Assembly: GCF_947503125.1 (NCBI RefSeq) | Contig: NZ_CANNCR010000007.1 | Location: 62,001 to 126,000 of the forward strand | DNA: 64,000 bases | Direction: 5' to 3' | Source of the DNA: an uncultured Metabacillus sp. | Lineage (GTDB): Bacteria > Bacillota > Bacilli > Bacillales > Bacillaceae | Shown here: piece after piece, positions 33,212 to 40,744 of the stretch | Layout: every line of letters begins with the position of its first letter | Position numbering within the stretch: position 1 is the stretch's first letter | Notes under the pieces: generated by a model | The model's database searches: none | Told to the model about the DNA's origin: nothing | Seen by the model: only the letters and a program-made list of their open reading frames with translations | Translations under genes and position numbers: made by a program

Positions 33212-34303
33212 TTGAATTTTCATGAAGAGACAATTGAGGAATTATTAGATATGTATTATCAAGGTATTTTGGATGAATTAAAGATATTAAGAATAGACAT
33301 GGTAAAATTAGTCATCCACGATGAGCGAATAGACTCAACAATAGCAATTGATTTAAAAAGGGCAGGAATTGATACAAATAGTCCTGGCTGGTATAACAGT
33401 AAATTTGAAAAGTATGATTATCAAATCGATAATCCAAAGTTAAAATATTACCCAAGAAAGGGATTTTTCCAGAAGGAATATTGCGAGTTTTTAATCACAT
33501 ATTCTCCCTTTTACAATGATTCAATACAATTTAATTTTTCTATAGATTCGATTGATGTACACATTGGGGAGCCTAGCAATCTATTCAAACTCATGTTTAA
33601 TCACATTATTTATGATGACCATTCAGACGGAACATGGGACATGTTTCAAACCATTTCACTTCATGGAGTAAAAGAAAGTGAAGCAGAAGTTATTCTCGAA
33701 CAAGCACTGTATTATCTTTCACGAAAATTCCCTTCTGACTATAATGATTATCCAGAAATTATTACATTTTATGGGGAAGACGGTCAAATTGACCATTTTG
33801 AATACGATAATGACGATTCAACAGAACTATCTTATACAAAATCCCAATATAACGAGGTATTCATTTTTTATAATGAAGCAAGAAGAAAACATGACCCCTT
33901 ATCTTTTTATAGGGTGTTAGAATATTTCTTTATCATCAATCGGAAATCTGAATTTAATTCCATTATTGATTATTATAATCAAGACAAAAATATAGATAAA
34001 TTAATTTTAGATGTCACAAAAATCTTTAGAAAAGATGAAGAAAAATTGTTGGCTTATCTATTAAACACTTTAGATACTAAGGAAATTTTAAGCTTAGCAT
34101 TAAAGAAAGGGCTAATAGAAAAGGAAACAAATGAGGATTTAGCTCAAAAGCTCTATAATTTTAGAAACAGTATCGTTCACTCCAAAAAAGAAGATACTAA
34201 CAAATTTTTATTGCCAGGTCCGTTATCTTCAATGGAAAAAGACAAATGGCTACCAATCCTTGAAAAGCTCGCAATGAATTGTATAATGTATTTCTGCAAT
34301 TAA
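33212..34303 (+). CDS. HEPN-motif protein, candidate abortive-infection effector
   Basis: 363 aa, TTG start with GGAGG upstream. The N-terminal 220 residues are mostly beta and unfamiliar. The C-terminal helical domain contains LAQKLYNFRNSIVHSKKE, a clear R-x4-H HEPN ribonuclease motif. HEPN proteins with this layout (for example ApeA-type) act as RNA-cutting anti-phage effectors; Abi-type toxins use the same motif. It is monocistronic with a strong terminator. Function is inferred from the motif and the defence-rich context. Confidence 0.7.
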   Translation: MNFHEETIEELLDMYYQGILDELKILRIDMVKLVIHDERIDSTIAIDLKRAGIDTNSPGWYNSKFEKYDYQIDNPKLKYYPRKGFFQKEYCEFLITYSPFYNDSIQFNFSIDSIDVHIGEPSNLFKLMFNHIIYDDHSDGTWDMFQTISLHGVKESEAEVILEQALYYLSRKFPSDYNDYPEIITFYGEDGQIDHFEYDNDDSTELSYTKSQYNEVFIFYNEARRKHDPLSFYRVLEYFFIINRKSEFNSIIDYYNQDKNIDKLILDVTKIFRKDEEKLLAYLLNTLDTKEILSLALKKGLIEKETNEDLAQKLYNFRNSIVHSKKEDTNKFLLPGPLSSMEKDKWLPILEKLAMNCIMYFCN

Positions 34304-34311
34304 TCATAAAA

Positions 34312-34347
34312 CTAATCAAGCTTGTACCGGTGTACAAGCTTGATTAG
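34312..34347. terminator. bidirectional terminator, 16-bp perfect stem
   Basis: CTAATCAAGCTTGTAC and GTACAAGCTTGATTAG pair perfectly across CGGT, between convergent genes. Confidence 0.85.
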
Positions 34348-34356
34348 AATATTTTA

Positions 34357-34992
34357 TTATCTGTAATTAAAACGAATTTCATCTATTAAATTAAGGATAA
34401 CACCGTCTTTATTTATTATTCGAAGCTTTTGAAGTCTACTGATGCTTTCATCAAATTCATTTCTGCTGATTGCTTTCCCGCTATTTGTGTAAGGTAATTG
34501 ATAGTTCAATTGCTTATACAAATCGTCAGCTTCGCATGTTCCTTTAAACAGATTTAATGTGTTTATGATATGTCCATCAAGTAACGATAGTTCAAATTTG
34601 AACGGATTAAATTTAAATACATTAACAATAACACGAGCAGCAACATAAGGTAATATTTCTGGTGTAGTTAATCCACCAGCAATCGCTACGGTAGAATCAG
34701 TTAGAGAATCTAGCATCTGCTTTATATTGAACCGAACATTTCCTGGTTTGTAATTAGCTACACTACTTAATCTTGATTGAGAATGATTTAGTTGAGTGTA
34801 AGTCATCATTAATTCTTCTTCTTTAGAACTTGGAGCACTAACAGTCACTGAATCGAATACTGCATTAAAGATAATTTCTTTACCGCCACTAAGTAAATTG
34901 AATTCAGTTAATTCGCTTTCAACCATATTTCTAACTGTTACTGATATTTCTTTCTCTTTTTGTTGTTGACTTTCTGTATCTCTTATCCACAT
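34357..34992 (-). CDS. Hypothetical protein with C-terminal winged-helix-like part
   Basis: 211 aa from the ATG at 34992 (GGGAG 8 bp upstream); the longer frame to 35022 lacks a site. The middle has a hydrophobic stretch, EILPYVAARVIVNVFKF. The end, ISRNEFDESISRLQKLRIIN followed by KDGVILNLID, looks like a winged helix. Downstream of the XerD-like gene. No family recognised. Confidence 0.65.
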   Translation of the reverse strand: MWIRDTESQQQKEKEISVTVRNMVESELTEFNLLSGGKEIIFNAVFDSVTVSAPSSKEEELMMTYTQLNHSQSRLSSVANYKPGNVRFNIKQMLDSLTDSTVAIAGGLTTPEILPYVAARVIVNVFKFNPFKFELSLLDGHIINTLNLFKGTCEADDLYKQLNYQLPYTNSGKAISRNEFDESISRLQKLRIINKDGVILNLIDEIRFNYR

Positions 34993-35204
34993 AATTCCCA
35001 CTCCCAATATAAATATGAACACTAGATAAATTTACCAAATTGTACTTACAATTTCAATTTTAATTAGGAGTATAATATATTATTTAATCCATAGAATTGT
35101 TTCCACTATCCTATCAAACTTTTAAGTGTTATGATTTTAGCTATTTTAAATTTGTAAAATCTTCAATTAGACATCAACCAACTTCATTTGTTTTTACTCA
35201 CTCA

Positions 35205-36110
35205 TTAAAACATCATGTCATCCAATTTTTCTGAAACATCCTGTAAAGTATCCATTGCATACCGCCTGGTGATTTCTATCGATTCATGACCTAAAATATT
35301 CGCTACACTCACGATATCAAGTCCTTGACCCTTGATTAGATTACGAGCGTAAGTATGTCTAAACACATGGGCATGTAAATGGATTTGTTCTTCTTCTGGT
35401 AACAACGCATTATACAATTTTCAGACCTTCTCTACGACCCGTTGAAGCGAGCGTTTCTCCATTCTTTTTTTGAAATTAGATAAAAATAATGCTTTATCGT
35501 TATCTTCTCTGGTATCCAGGTACTGCTGCACATAGAATTTTGCTTCTTTCGGAAACGGAACTTTTCTTGGTTTATTTCCTTTTCCTCTGACTGAAATGAC
35601 TCCACCTCTTTTGAAAACTAAGTCTTTGCGATTCAACCGTTCGCATTCCTCGATTCGAATCCCAGTATATGCCAACAGATGAATAATTGCCATGGTTCGT
35701 TTATTCCCTGTGTTTTCGGCAGTTCTCAAGACACCTCGTAATTGATTTTTAGTTAATGCTTTTATTTCTAAATCAAATACACTTGATTTCTTTGGTTTTC
35801 GGATATGACTGCATATGTGCTCCATCCCATTTGCTATCGTAAATTGCTTAATGGCATTAAAATGGCGGATAACGGTATTGTGTGATTTCTCTTCTTTTTC
35901 CATGAAATTGATGTATCCTTGAACATCACTTCTCAACAAATCATAAAGCGACCGGTTATGGTCATCGAGATATTTTTCAAACTTTTTTACATCCGCTAGA
36001 TATCCATCTATGGTTTGGTCAGCTTTTCCATGTTCGATTAAATAGTGTTCAAACTTTTGAAGTGGGTTAAAATCTACTTCGAATAATTGTGCGACACTTT
36101 TTTTCTCCAT
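35205..36110 (-). pseudogene. XerD-like tyrosine recombinase interrupted by an in-frame TGA
   Basis: The frame spans about 301 codons, the usual Xer length. It has an N-terminal core-binding domain (FEHYLIEHGKADQTIDGYLA), catalytic Arg in AYTGIRIEECERLN, HxxR in HAHVFRHTYARNL, LGHES, and the Tyr in ITRRYAMDT. A single TGA at 35421-35423, after QRVVEKV, splits it without any change of frame. A TTG three bases on has AAGG 8 bp upstream and opens the last 70 residues, which carry HxxR and Tyr. Nonsense mutation is simplest; readthrough or split translation is possible. Confidence 0.88.
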
Positions 36111-36204
36111 TCAGATACCCTCTTTCTATATAATTTTGACTCATTTACTCTCTTATTTGACATAAAAATCTAGTTATATGACACTTATAAATTAAAATAA
36201 AAAA

Positions 36205-36234
36205 AGAGAACTCCTCTTTAAAGGATTGTTCTCT
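36205..36234 (-). terminator. terminator of the DprA/PRTase operon
   Basis: AGAGAAC and GTTCTCT pair, with TCC/GGA inside; TTTTTTTATTTT follows on the minus strand. Confidence 0.8.
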
Positions 36235-36310
36235 AGGTATTTTTTGTTAAATTAATATCAGCCAAACATGATTGTTCTAAATACTATTTGCCTGCCTTAG
36301 AAACTTAATT

Positions 36311-37441
36311 TTATCCATATAATATTTTATATAATTTTCTTATTTCTTCTTTAGCCTGTCCATTGTAATCACCACTAATATCATCTTCGCTTTCTAGTTC
36401 GAAAGAATAGCTTGGGCTAAAAACATTTCCCGTCAGTTTGTAGTCTTGCTTATAATACTCTATTCCCCAACCTCTTTTGAATCTTCCTAGAGATACAAAT
36501 ATTACTTTCCTTACTCCTGCATGAAATAACAGATTTCTAAGGGTTTCAAATGAAGTACCATTGGTCAAGTAATCATCTATAACGCAAATTACCTTTCCTT
36601 TTAACTTATTATTTTTTTTATACTCTGGATTGATGTTGATACTTGGAAAATGCCTAGAACAATATAATCTGTCATCATTATTTGTAAATGAGTGACTTTT
36701 TCTAATAGCAGTGTGTCTGACAAAAAGAGGAGCAGTTAATTTTTTCCCCATTAAAATCCTAGCTCTTTCTTTTAATGCCCAAAGGTCTTGATTTATTTCA
36801 GTTCCAGATGATGGCATTATCGCCCATATATCAACTTCTTTAAAAACTGAATTATGAATTATAGAGGCTAAAAAGTGCAACTGTAAAACCTTAAAGTATT
36901 GTTTATTACCAAATTTGAGTAAGCTTCTAAAACCATCTACTATCTCTTTTTCTGATTTTGTTACATCACCCTTTGTATTGGCACTAGTTAAAGAATAGAC
37001 TTTTGCATTTTCATCGATATCAAGTTCGTAAAACCAAACCTTTTGATTCTTAATAATCTGAATAACCTTATAAAGAGCTTTTGGTGAGGGAATTACGAGC
37101 CCGTATTTGGAAGGTAATTCATCCTGTACATCTGACCATTCTGGTGTTAAGAGTGCTGTTTTTGTACTTGCAGCGATTCTTAAATCATCATCGTTACTTC
37201 CGACTATAATATATGTACCTGAGTTATCATTTTTCACTAAATCTCTTACTTGCCATCTATAACAGAATTCTACAAATTCAAACTCCTTGATTATATCTGC
37301 TATTTTGGAACGGTCATGTGACATAATAATGATTTTATCACCGTCATTATTCAATTTCTTCAATAATTTTTTTATGCCGTTATAAATTTCATTTTCTTTA
37401 TTTATTAAGGTAGCAGTTGGAAAAACGATGGTCTTACTCAT
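36311..37441 (-). CDS. Phosphoribosyltransferase-domain protein paired with DprA-like protein
   Basis: 376 aa. The N-terminal 110 residues look HAD/Rossmann-like (SKTIVFPTATLINKENE, later DKIIIMSHDRSK). The C-terminal domain has the PRPP-binding signature KVICVIDDYLTNGTSFETLR near residue 295, with the two adjacent acidic residues of type I phosphoribosyltransferases. Its start overlaps the DprA-like gene by 8 bp, so the two are a translational unit. I recall DprA-like/PRTase pairs listed as candidate anti-phage systems, but cannot check this here. Confidence 0.78.
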   Translation of the reverse strand: MSKTIVFPTATLINKENEIYNGIKKLLKKLNNDGDKIIIMSHDRSKIADIIKEFEFVEFCYRWQVRDLVKNDNSGTYIIVGSNDDDLRIAASTKTALLTPEWSDVQDELPSKYGLVIPSPKALYKVIQIIKNQKVWFYELDIDENAKVYSLTSANTKGDVTKSEKEIVDGFRSLLKFGNKQYFKVLQLHFLASIIHNSVFKEVDIWAIMPSSGTEINQDLWALKERARILMGKKLTAPLFVRHTAIRKSHSFTNNDDRLYCSRHFPSININPEYKKNNKLKGKVICVIDDYLTNGTSFETLRNLLFHAGVRKVIFVSLGRFKRGWGIEYYKQDYKLTGNVFSPSYSFELESEDDISGDYNGQAKEEIRKLYKILYG

Positions 37442-38468
37442 GCCCTCTTTCCCCCTCGATGTAATCTAAAATAATAGAATTTACCAGGTCATCTACAGAA
37501 ACACCTTTATTCTTAGATACGAATTCAAGTTGATTAATCAAATCAGCGTCTATACTAATGTTCGTAAAGTGTTTTTTATTAAACGCAGTTTTTAATACAT
37601 CACTAGCATCTTTTATAGGAATAGCACTTTCAGTTTTTAATAATTTTTGGACTCCTGATGAAAGATTTCCATCTTTTCCGTTATCAGAAGGGCAAAAAAT
37701 TTTTTTCCCTTGTGTATAGGCAAACCGAGCAGTATGCATAGTACCACTTTTCTCGCTGGCTTCAAAAACAATTACCCCACTTGATAACCCTGAGATTAAG
37801 CGATTTCTAGCTACAAAATTTGATTTAAGACCTTTGGTTCCGATGGGATACTCGGAAAGTAAAGTTCCTCCATTTTCTAGAATAGCATCAGCTAACTTAC
37901 TGTTTTCTTTTGGATATATAGTATCTAATCCATGAGCAAGTACAGCAACAGTTGTTCCTCTATTTTCCAAACATACTCTATGGGATTCAGCATCAATCCC
38001 TTTTGCTAAACCACTCACTATAACTGTATTAGCTTCAACCAATCCCTTTACAATTCTATCCACAAGATGAATTGAGTGTGGACTCGGATTTCTTGTTCCT
38101 ACACATGCAATCGATTTATCTACATTTAGATTTTCTAAGTTGCCTTTAACAAATAGAAACAATGGACTTTTCTTAATTGCCTTCAAGTTAGCAGGGTAAT
38201 CCTCATCATAATACGACAATATCTTAATGCCCTCATCAGCACTTTTTTGAATCAGATTATTTACAGCTTCCTCAGCCTTTTCAACCTTTTCTTCGTCGTA
38301 AAATACTTTTAGATGGTCATCGTTAAATACATTATGTTTGAATTGTAAATCAAAAGCTCCACCATTGAATAATGCGATTAAATCCTTATTAGAGAAATGA
38401 TTAACAATATAATTTATTAAAGCACCATCTATACCCAAATGCTTTAATATTAAAAGTTCTTTAAGCAT
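37434..38468 (-). CDS. DprA/Smf-like Rossmann-fold protein
   Basis: 344 aa. It has the DprA core: YPANLKAIKKSPLFLFVKGN, CVGTRNPS, VIVSGLAKGIDAESHR, GLDTIYPKEN, NFVARNRLISGLSSGVIVFE and SGTMHTARFAYTQGK. Canonical DprA loads RecA on ssDNA during transformation and ends in a winged helix; this one ends in a short segment (LINQLEFVSKNKGVSVDDLV) more like a ribbon-helix-helix. It overlaps a phosphoribosyltransferase gene, unlike the chromosomal dprA locus, so I read it as a defence-type or nucleic-acid-sensing paralogue. Confidence 0.85.
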   Translation of the reverse strand: MLKELLILKHLGIDGALINYIVNHFSNKDLIALFNGGAFDLQFKHNVFNDDHLKVFYDEEKVEKAEEAVNNLIQKSADEGIKILSYYDEDYPANLKAIKKSPLFLFVKGNLENLNVDKSIACVGTRNPSPHSIHLVDRIVKGLVEANTVIVSGLAKGIDAESHRVCLENRGTTVAVLAHGLDTIYPKENSKLADAILENGGTLLSEYPIGTKGLKSNFVARNRLISGLSSGVIVFEASEKSGTMHTARFAYTQGKKIFCPSDNGKDGNLSSGVQKLLKTESAIPIKDASDVLKTAFNKKHFTNISIDADLINQLEFVSKNKGVSVDDLVNSIILDYIEGERGHE

Positions 38469-38666
38469 CCTTATCCTCCAGGTATTACAATTATTTAAGC
38501 TTTAATTCTGGTTCCATGATTGAAAATATTCATTGTTTTATACAAAAAAGTTATAATCCAATTTTACCACATTTACATAAAGTTACTTTCATCAGATATT
38601 AAGTATTACTCATTAAGTCGAAACTTGTTAACCCGTTCTAACTGAAACTTCCCTTACTTCTACATA

Positions 38667-38700
38667 GAAAAGAACTTAGACGCTTGTCCAAGTTCTTTTC
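38667..38700. terminator. hairpin between gerE 5' fragment and dprA-like gene
   Basis: GAAAAGAACTT and AAGTTCTTTTC form an 11-bp stem. It would end the truncated gerE transcript on the minus strand, though the T-run there is short. Confidence 0.55.
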
Positions 38701-38737
38701 TGGTCGTTTTTCATTTAAGCTCAACTTCCAAACCCTT

Positions 38738-38926
38738 TCATATCAACACTTCATTAGTTATGCTTTCAGTGAACATTACATTCGAGATGTGGTTTCGAAC
38801 CGTTTTTTCGCTTATGAAGAGCTCGCTAGCAATCTCCTTTGTTGTCTTATCTTGGACTAACAATTCGAATACTTCTCTCTCTCTTTTCGTGAGTAATGGC
38901 TTTGATTGAAACTCTTTCTCTTTCAA
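38738..38926 (-). pseudogene. gerE: gerE 5' fragment with chimeric tail
   Basis: TTG start at 38926 with AAGGAGG upstream. The first 49 codons are the GerE N-terminus: KPLLTKREREVFELLVQDKT, EIASELFISEKTVRNHISN, the LuxR-type helix-turn-helix. After the recombination core (38779-38784) the frame continues into the element for 13 codons (VMFTESITNEVLI) and stops at 38738. The missing C-terminus lies at 5653-5730. GerE controls late mother-cell coat genes together with sigma-K. The fragment keeps its own sigma-K-like promoter, so excision would give a functional gene in place. Confidence 0.93.
38774..38784. other. right attachment site of the gerE element
   Basis: CATTACATTCG, matching the left site CATTGCATTCG in 10 of 11 positions. 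Confidence 0.85.
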
Positions 38927-38990
38927 GTATTGTAACCCTCCTTGCTAAGGTGAGAGCTGATCAAACGGATGGGTATATATTTAGTCAACA

Positions 38991-39019
38991 TATATTATGT
39001 GTTTCTTCAGGTCACTGTG
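38991..39019 (-). promoter_or_regulatory. sigma-K-like promoter of gerE
   Basis: On the minus strand CATAATATA (38999-38991) fits the sigma-K -10 consensus CATAnnnTA exactly, with CAC about 17 bp upstream as a -35. It is about 65 bp before the gerE start. In B. subtilis gerE is transcribed by sigma-K. Confidence 0.65.
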
Positions 39020-39060
39020 ACAGAAATATGAAGGAAAAGGTGGTAAAAACCGTCTATTTT

Positions 39061-39528
39061 TTACAAATTTGCCAATTTCACCTGTTGCATTCGTTTTTTA
39101 TCCTCTTTAGTCCATGGAATAGCTTTTCCTGTCTGCTTCGAGATCTGGACAATCGTTCCTCGGCCGACAAAAAGACTCTCACCATTTTGATTGATTCCTA
39201 AATAATGCAAGTCAATTGATGATGTACCAATTTTGTTTATTTTTACGTATAATTTGATTTCATCATCAAAAAAGGCTTGATTTAAGAAATCACATTGCAA
39301 GTCTGCCACAACCGGTATCTTTCCTCCATTTGCATCCAACCATTGCTGCATTAAGCCTATTTTTTTAAAGAATTCAATCCTACCTAATTCAAAATATGTA
39401 AAAGGAGCCGTATTGTTCATATGTCCAAACATATCTGTTTCGGAAAATCTAATTTTTATCTTATGATAAAAGGAAAAGCTGGTTAAATAAGATTCATCAA
39501 ACCGATCAATATATGAAATATTTTTCAA
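39061..39528 (-). CDS. ysmA: YsmA, hotdog-fold acyl-CoA thioesterase-like protein
   Basis: 155 aa. The 4HBT pattern is clear: KIRFSETDMFGHMNNTAPFT (the catalytic Asp in the D-x-x-G-H-x-N motif) and then YFELGRIEFFKKIG; the later VGRGTIVQISKQTGKAIPW matches the family's C-terminal strand. The substrate is unknown, probably an acyl-CoA. It lies between sdhB and gerE as in B. subtilis. Confidence 0.88.
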   Translation of the reverse strand: MKNISYIDRFDESYLTSFSFYHKIKIRFSETDMFGHMNNTAPFTYFELGRIEFFKKIGLMQQWLDANGGKIPVVADLQCDFLNQAFFDDEIKLYVKINKIGTSSIDLHYLGINQNGESLFVGRGTIVQISKQTGKAIPWTKEDKKRMQQVKLANL

Positions 39529-39554
39529 AACGTTCAGTCCTTTCCACTTATTAA

Positions 39555-39710
39555 TAAGAAAAGCGCAAGCGCCTTGCTCAGCCTAGGGCAAATAAGACGA
39601 TTTAGAATAGAAGGCGTTCTTTGCCTTCAATTCCAAATCGGCTAGACCCTAGAGGGGCTAGGCGCTGGAGTTAGACACAAAAACTAAGTACAAAAAGTTT
39701 CTTTCTTAAC
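39555..39710. repeat. bcr1-like repeat, copy 1
   Basis: Begins TAAGAAAAGCGCAAG and ends with GGCGCTGGAGTTAGACAC and a CTAAGTACAAAA tail, with inner inverted segments. The ends resemble the bcr1-type intergenic repeats of Bacillaceae as I remember them. Confidence 0.7.
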
Positions 39711-39712
39711 GA

Positions 39713-39928
39713 GTAAGAAAAGCGCAAGGTGCTTAGCATTCGGCAACAAGCATAAGGTGAATAGGAATAGAAGGTGTTCTTTATCTTCAATTCCTATTTG
39801 ACTAGACCTTAGAGGCAGTCAAAAACTAGGGCGGCCTTATCTCTTGACTGCACTTGCACATCCTGTGCTTCGCCGATGGCGCCTGGAGCTAGACACTAAA
39901 ACTAAGTACAAAATTTTATACTTTCTTA
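39713..39928. repeat. bcr1-like repeat, copy 2
   Basis: A second, diverged and longer copy in tandem. It has the same TAAGAAAAGCGCAAG start and GGCGCCTGGAGCTAGACAC end, followed again by CTAAGTACAAAA. Together the copies fill the ysmA-sdhB gap. Confidence 0.7.
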
Positions 39929-39948
39929 AACTTCAACAAAGAAAAAGA

Positions 39949-39966
39949 CTGACTTAAAAAAGTCAG
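39949..39966 (-). terminator. terminator of sdhCAB
   Basis: CTGACTT and AAGTCAG pair across AAAA just after sdhB, with TCTTTTTC on the minus strand. Confidence 0.8.
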
Positions 39967-39982
39967 CCCTTTCCTAAAACTG

Positions 39983-40744
39983 TTAACCTTGGTCACTGCC
40001 AAAGAAATTACGGAATGATTGAATAGTTGTATCACGGTTTAATGCTGCGATTGATGTAGTTAAAGGAATACCTTTTGGACATGACTGAACACAGTTTTGT
40101 GAGTTACCGCAGTTTGCTAAACCGCCATCACCCATAATGGTCTCAAGACGCTCTGATTTATTCATTTCACCTGTTGGATGGGCATTAAACAAACGTACTT
40201 GTGATAATGGAGCAGGACCAATGAAATTAGATTTGCTATTTACGTTAGGACATGCCTCTAAACACACACCACAAGTCATACATTTTGAAAGTTCATAAGC
40301 CCATTGACGTTTTTTCTCAGGCATTCGTGGTCCTGGACCTAAATCATACGTACCATCAATTGGTATCCATGCTTTAACCTTCTTAAGTGAATCAAACATA
40401 CGCTTACGATCCACTTGCAGATCACGTACAACAGGGAATGTACGCATTGGCTCAAGACGGATCGGCTGTTCAAGCTGATCAACAAGAGCCGTACATGATT
40501 GTCGCGGCTTCCCATTGATGACCATTGAACAAGCACCACATACCTCTTCTAGGCAGTTCATATCCCAGTTAATAGGTGTTGTTTTCTTCCCTTCCGCATT
40601 AACGGGATTTCGGCGAATTTCCATTAAAGCTGAAATTACGTTCATATTCGGACGATATGGTATTTCAAATTTTTCTTGATAAGGGGCAGCATCAGGTGAT
40701 TCTTGACGAGTAATAATAAATTGAACGACCTTATTCTCACTCAT
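39983..40744 (-). CDS. sdhB: Succinate dehydrogenase iron-sulfur subunit
   Basis: 253 aa. Three clusters are visible: the [2Fe-2S] set in NCLEEVCGACSMVINGKPRQ with a following SC, the ferredoxin-type CMTCGVCLEACPNV, and CGNSQNCVQSCPKG. It carries electrons from SdhA flavin to the SdhC haem and menaquinone. Its start overlaps the sdhA stop (TAATG), giving tight coupling. Last gene of sdhCAB, then a terminator. Confidence 0.97.
   Translation of the reverse strand: MSENKVVQFIITRQESPDAAPYQEKFEIPYRPNMNVISALMEIRRNPVNAEGKKTTPINWDMNCLEEVCGACSMVINGKPRQSCTALVDQLEQPIRLEPMRTFPVVRDLQVDRKRMFDSLKKVKAWIPIDGTYDLGPGPRMPEKKRQWAYELSKCMTCGVCLEACPNVNSKSNFIGPAPLSQVRLFNAHPTGEMNKSERLETIMGDGGLANCGNSQNCVQSCPKGIPLTTSIAALNRDTTIQSFRNFFGSDQG

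Larger units (their letters stand above)
5730..38784. mobile_element. 33-kb gerE-intervening, plasmid-like integrative element
   Basis: The element is bounded by the two CATTCG cores inside gerE; the distance between cores is 33,049 bp. A complete large serine recombinase lies at the left end, as in the skin element. Contents are plasmid-type (partition genes, putative initiator, iteron-like repeats), defence-type (restriction-modification, HEPN, GIY-YIG, DprA/PRTase) and unknown; no phage structural gene was found. Family knowledge: sporulation-gene interruptions such as skin (sigK), vfbin (spoVFB) and the gerE-intervening element of B. cereus are excised in the mother cell by serine recombinases. 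That this one behaves likewise is inference. Confidence 0.9.

Noticed and set aside
35205-36110. Frameshift in the XerD-like gene
   Set aside because: The two parts are in the same frame; the break is a single TGA codon, not an insertion or deletion.
5730-38784. Prophage
   Set aside because: No capsid, portal, terminase, tail or lysis gene is recognisable; Rep, Par and a VirB2-like pilin point to a plasmid origin.
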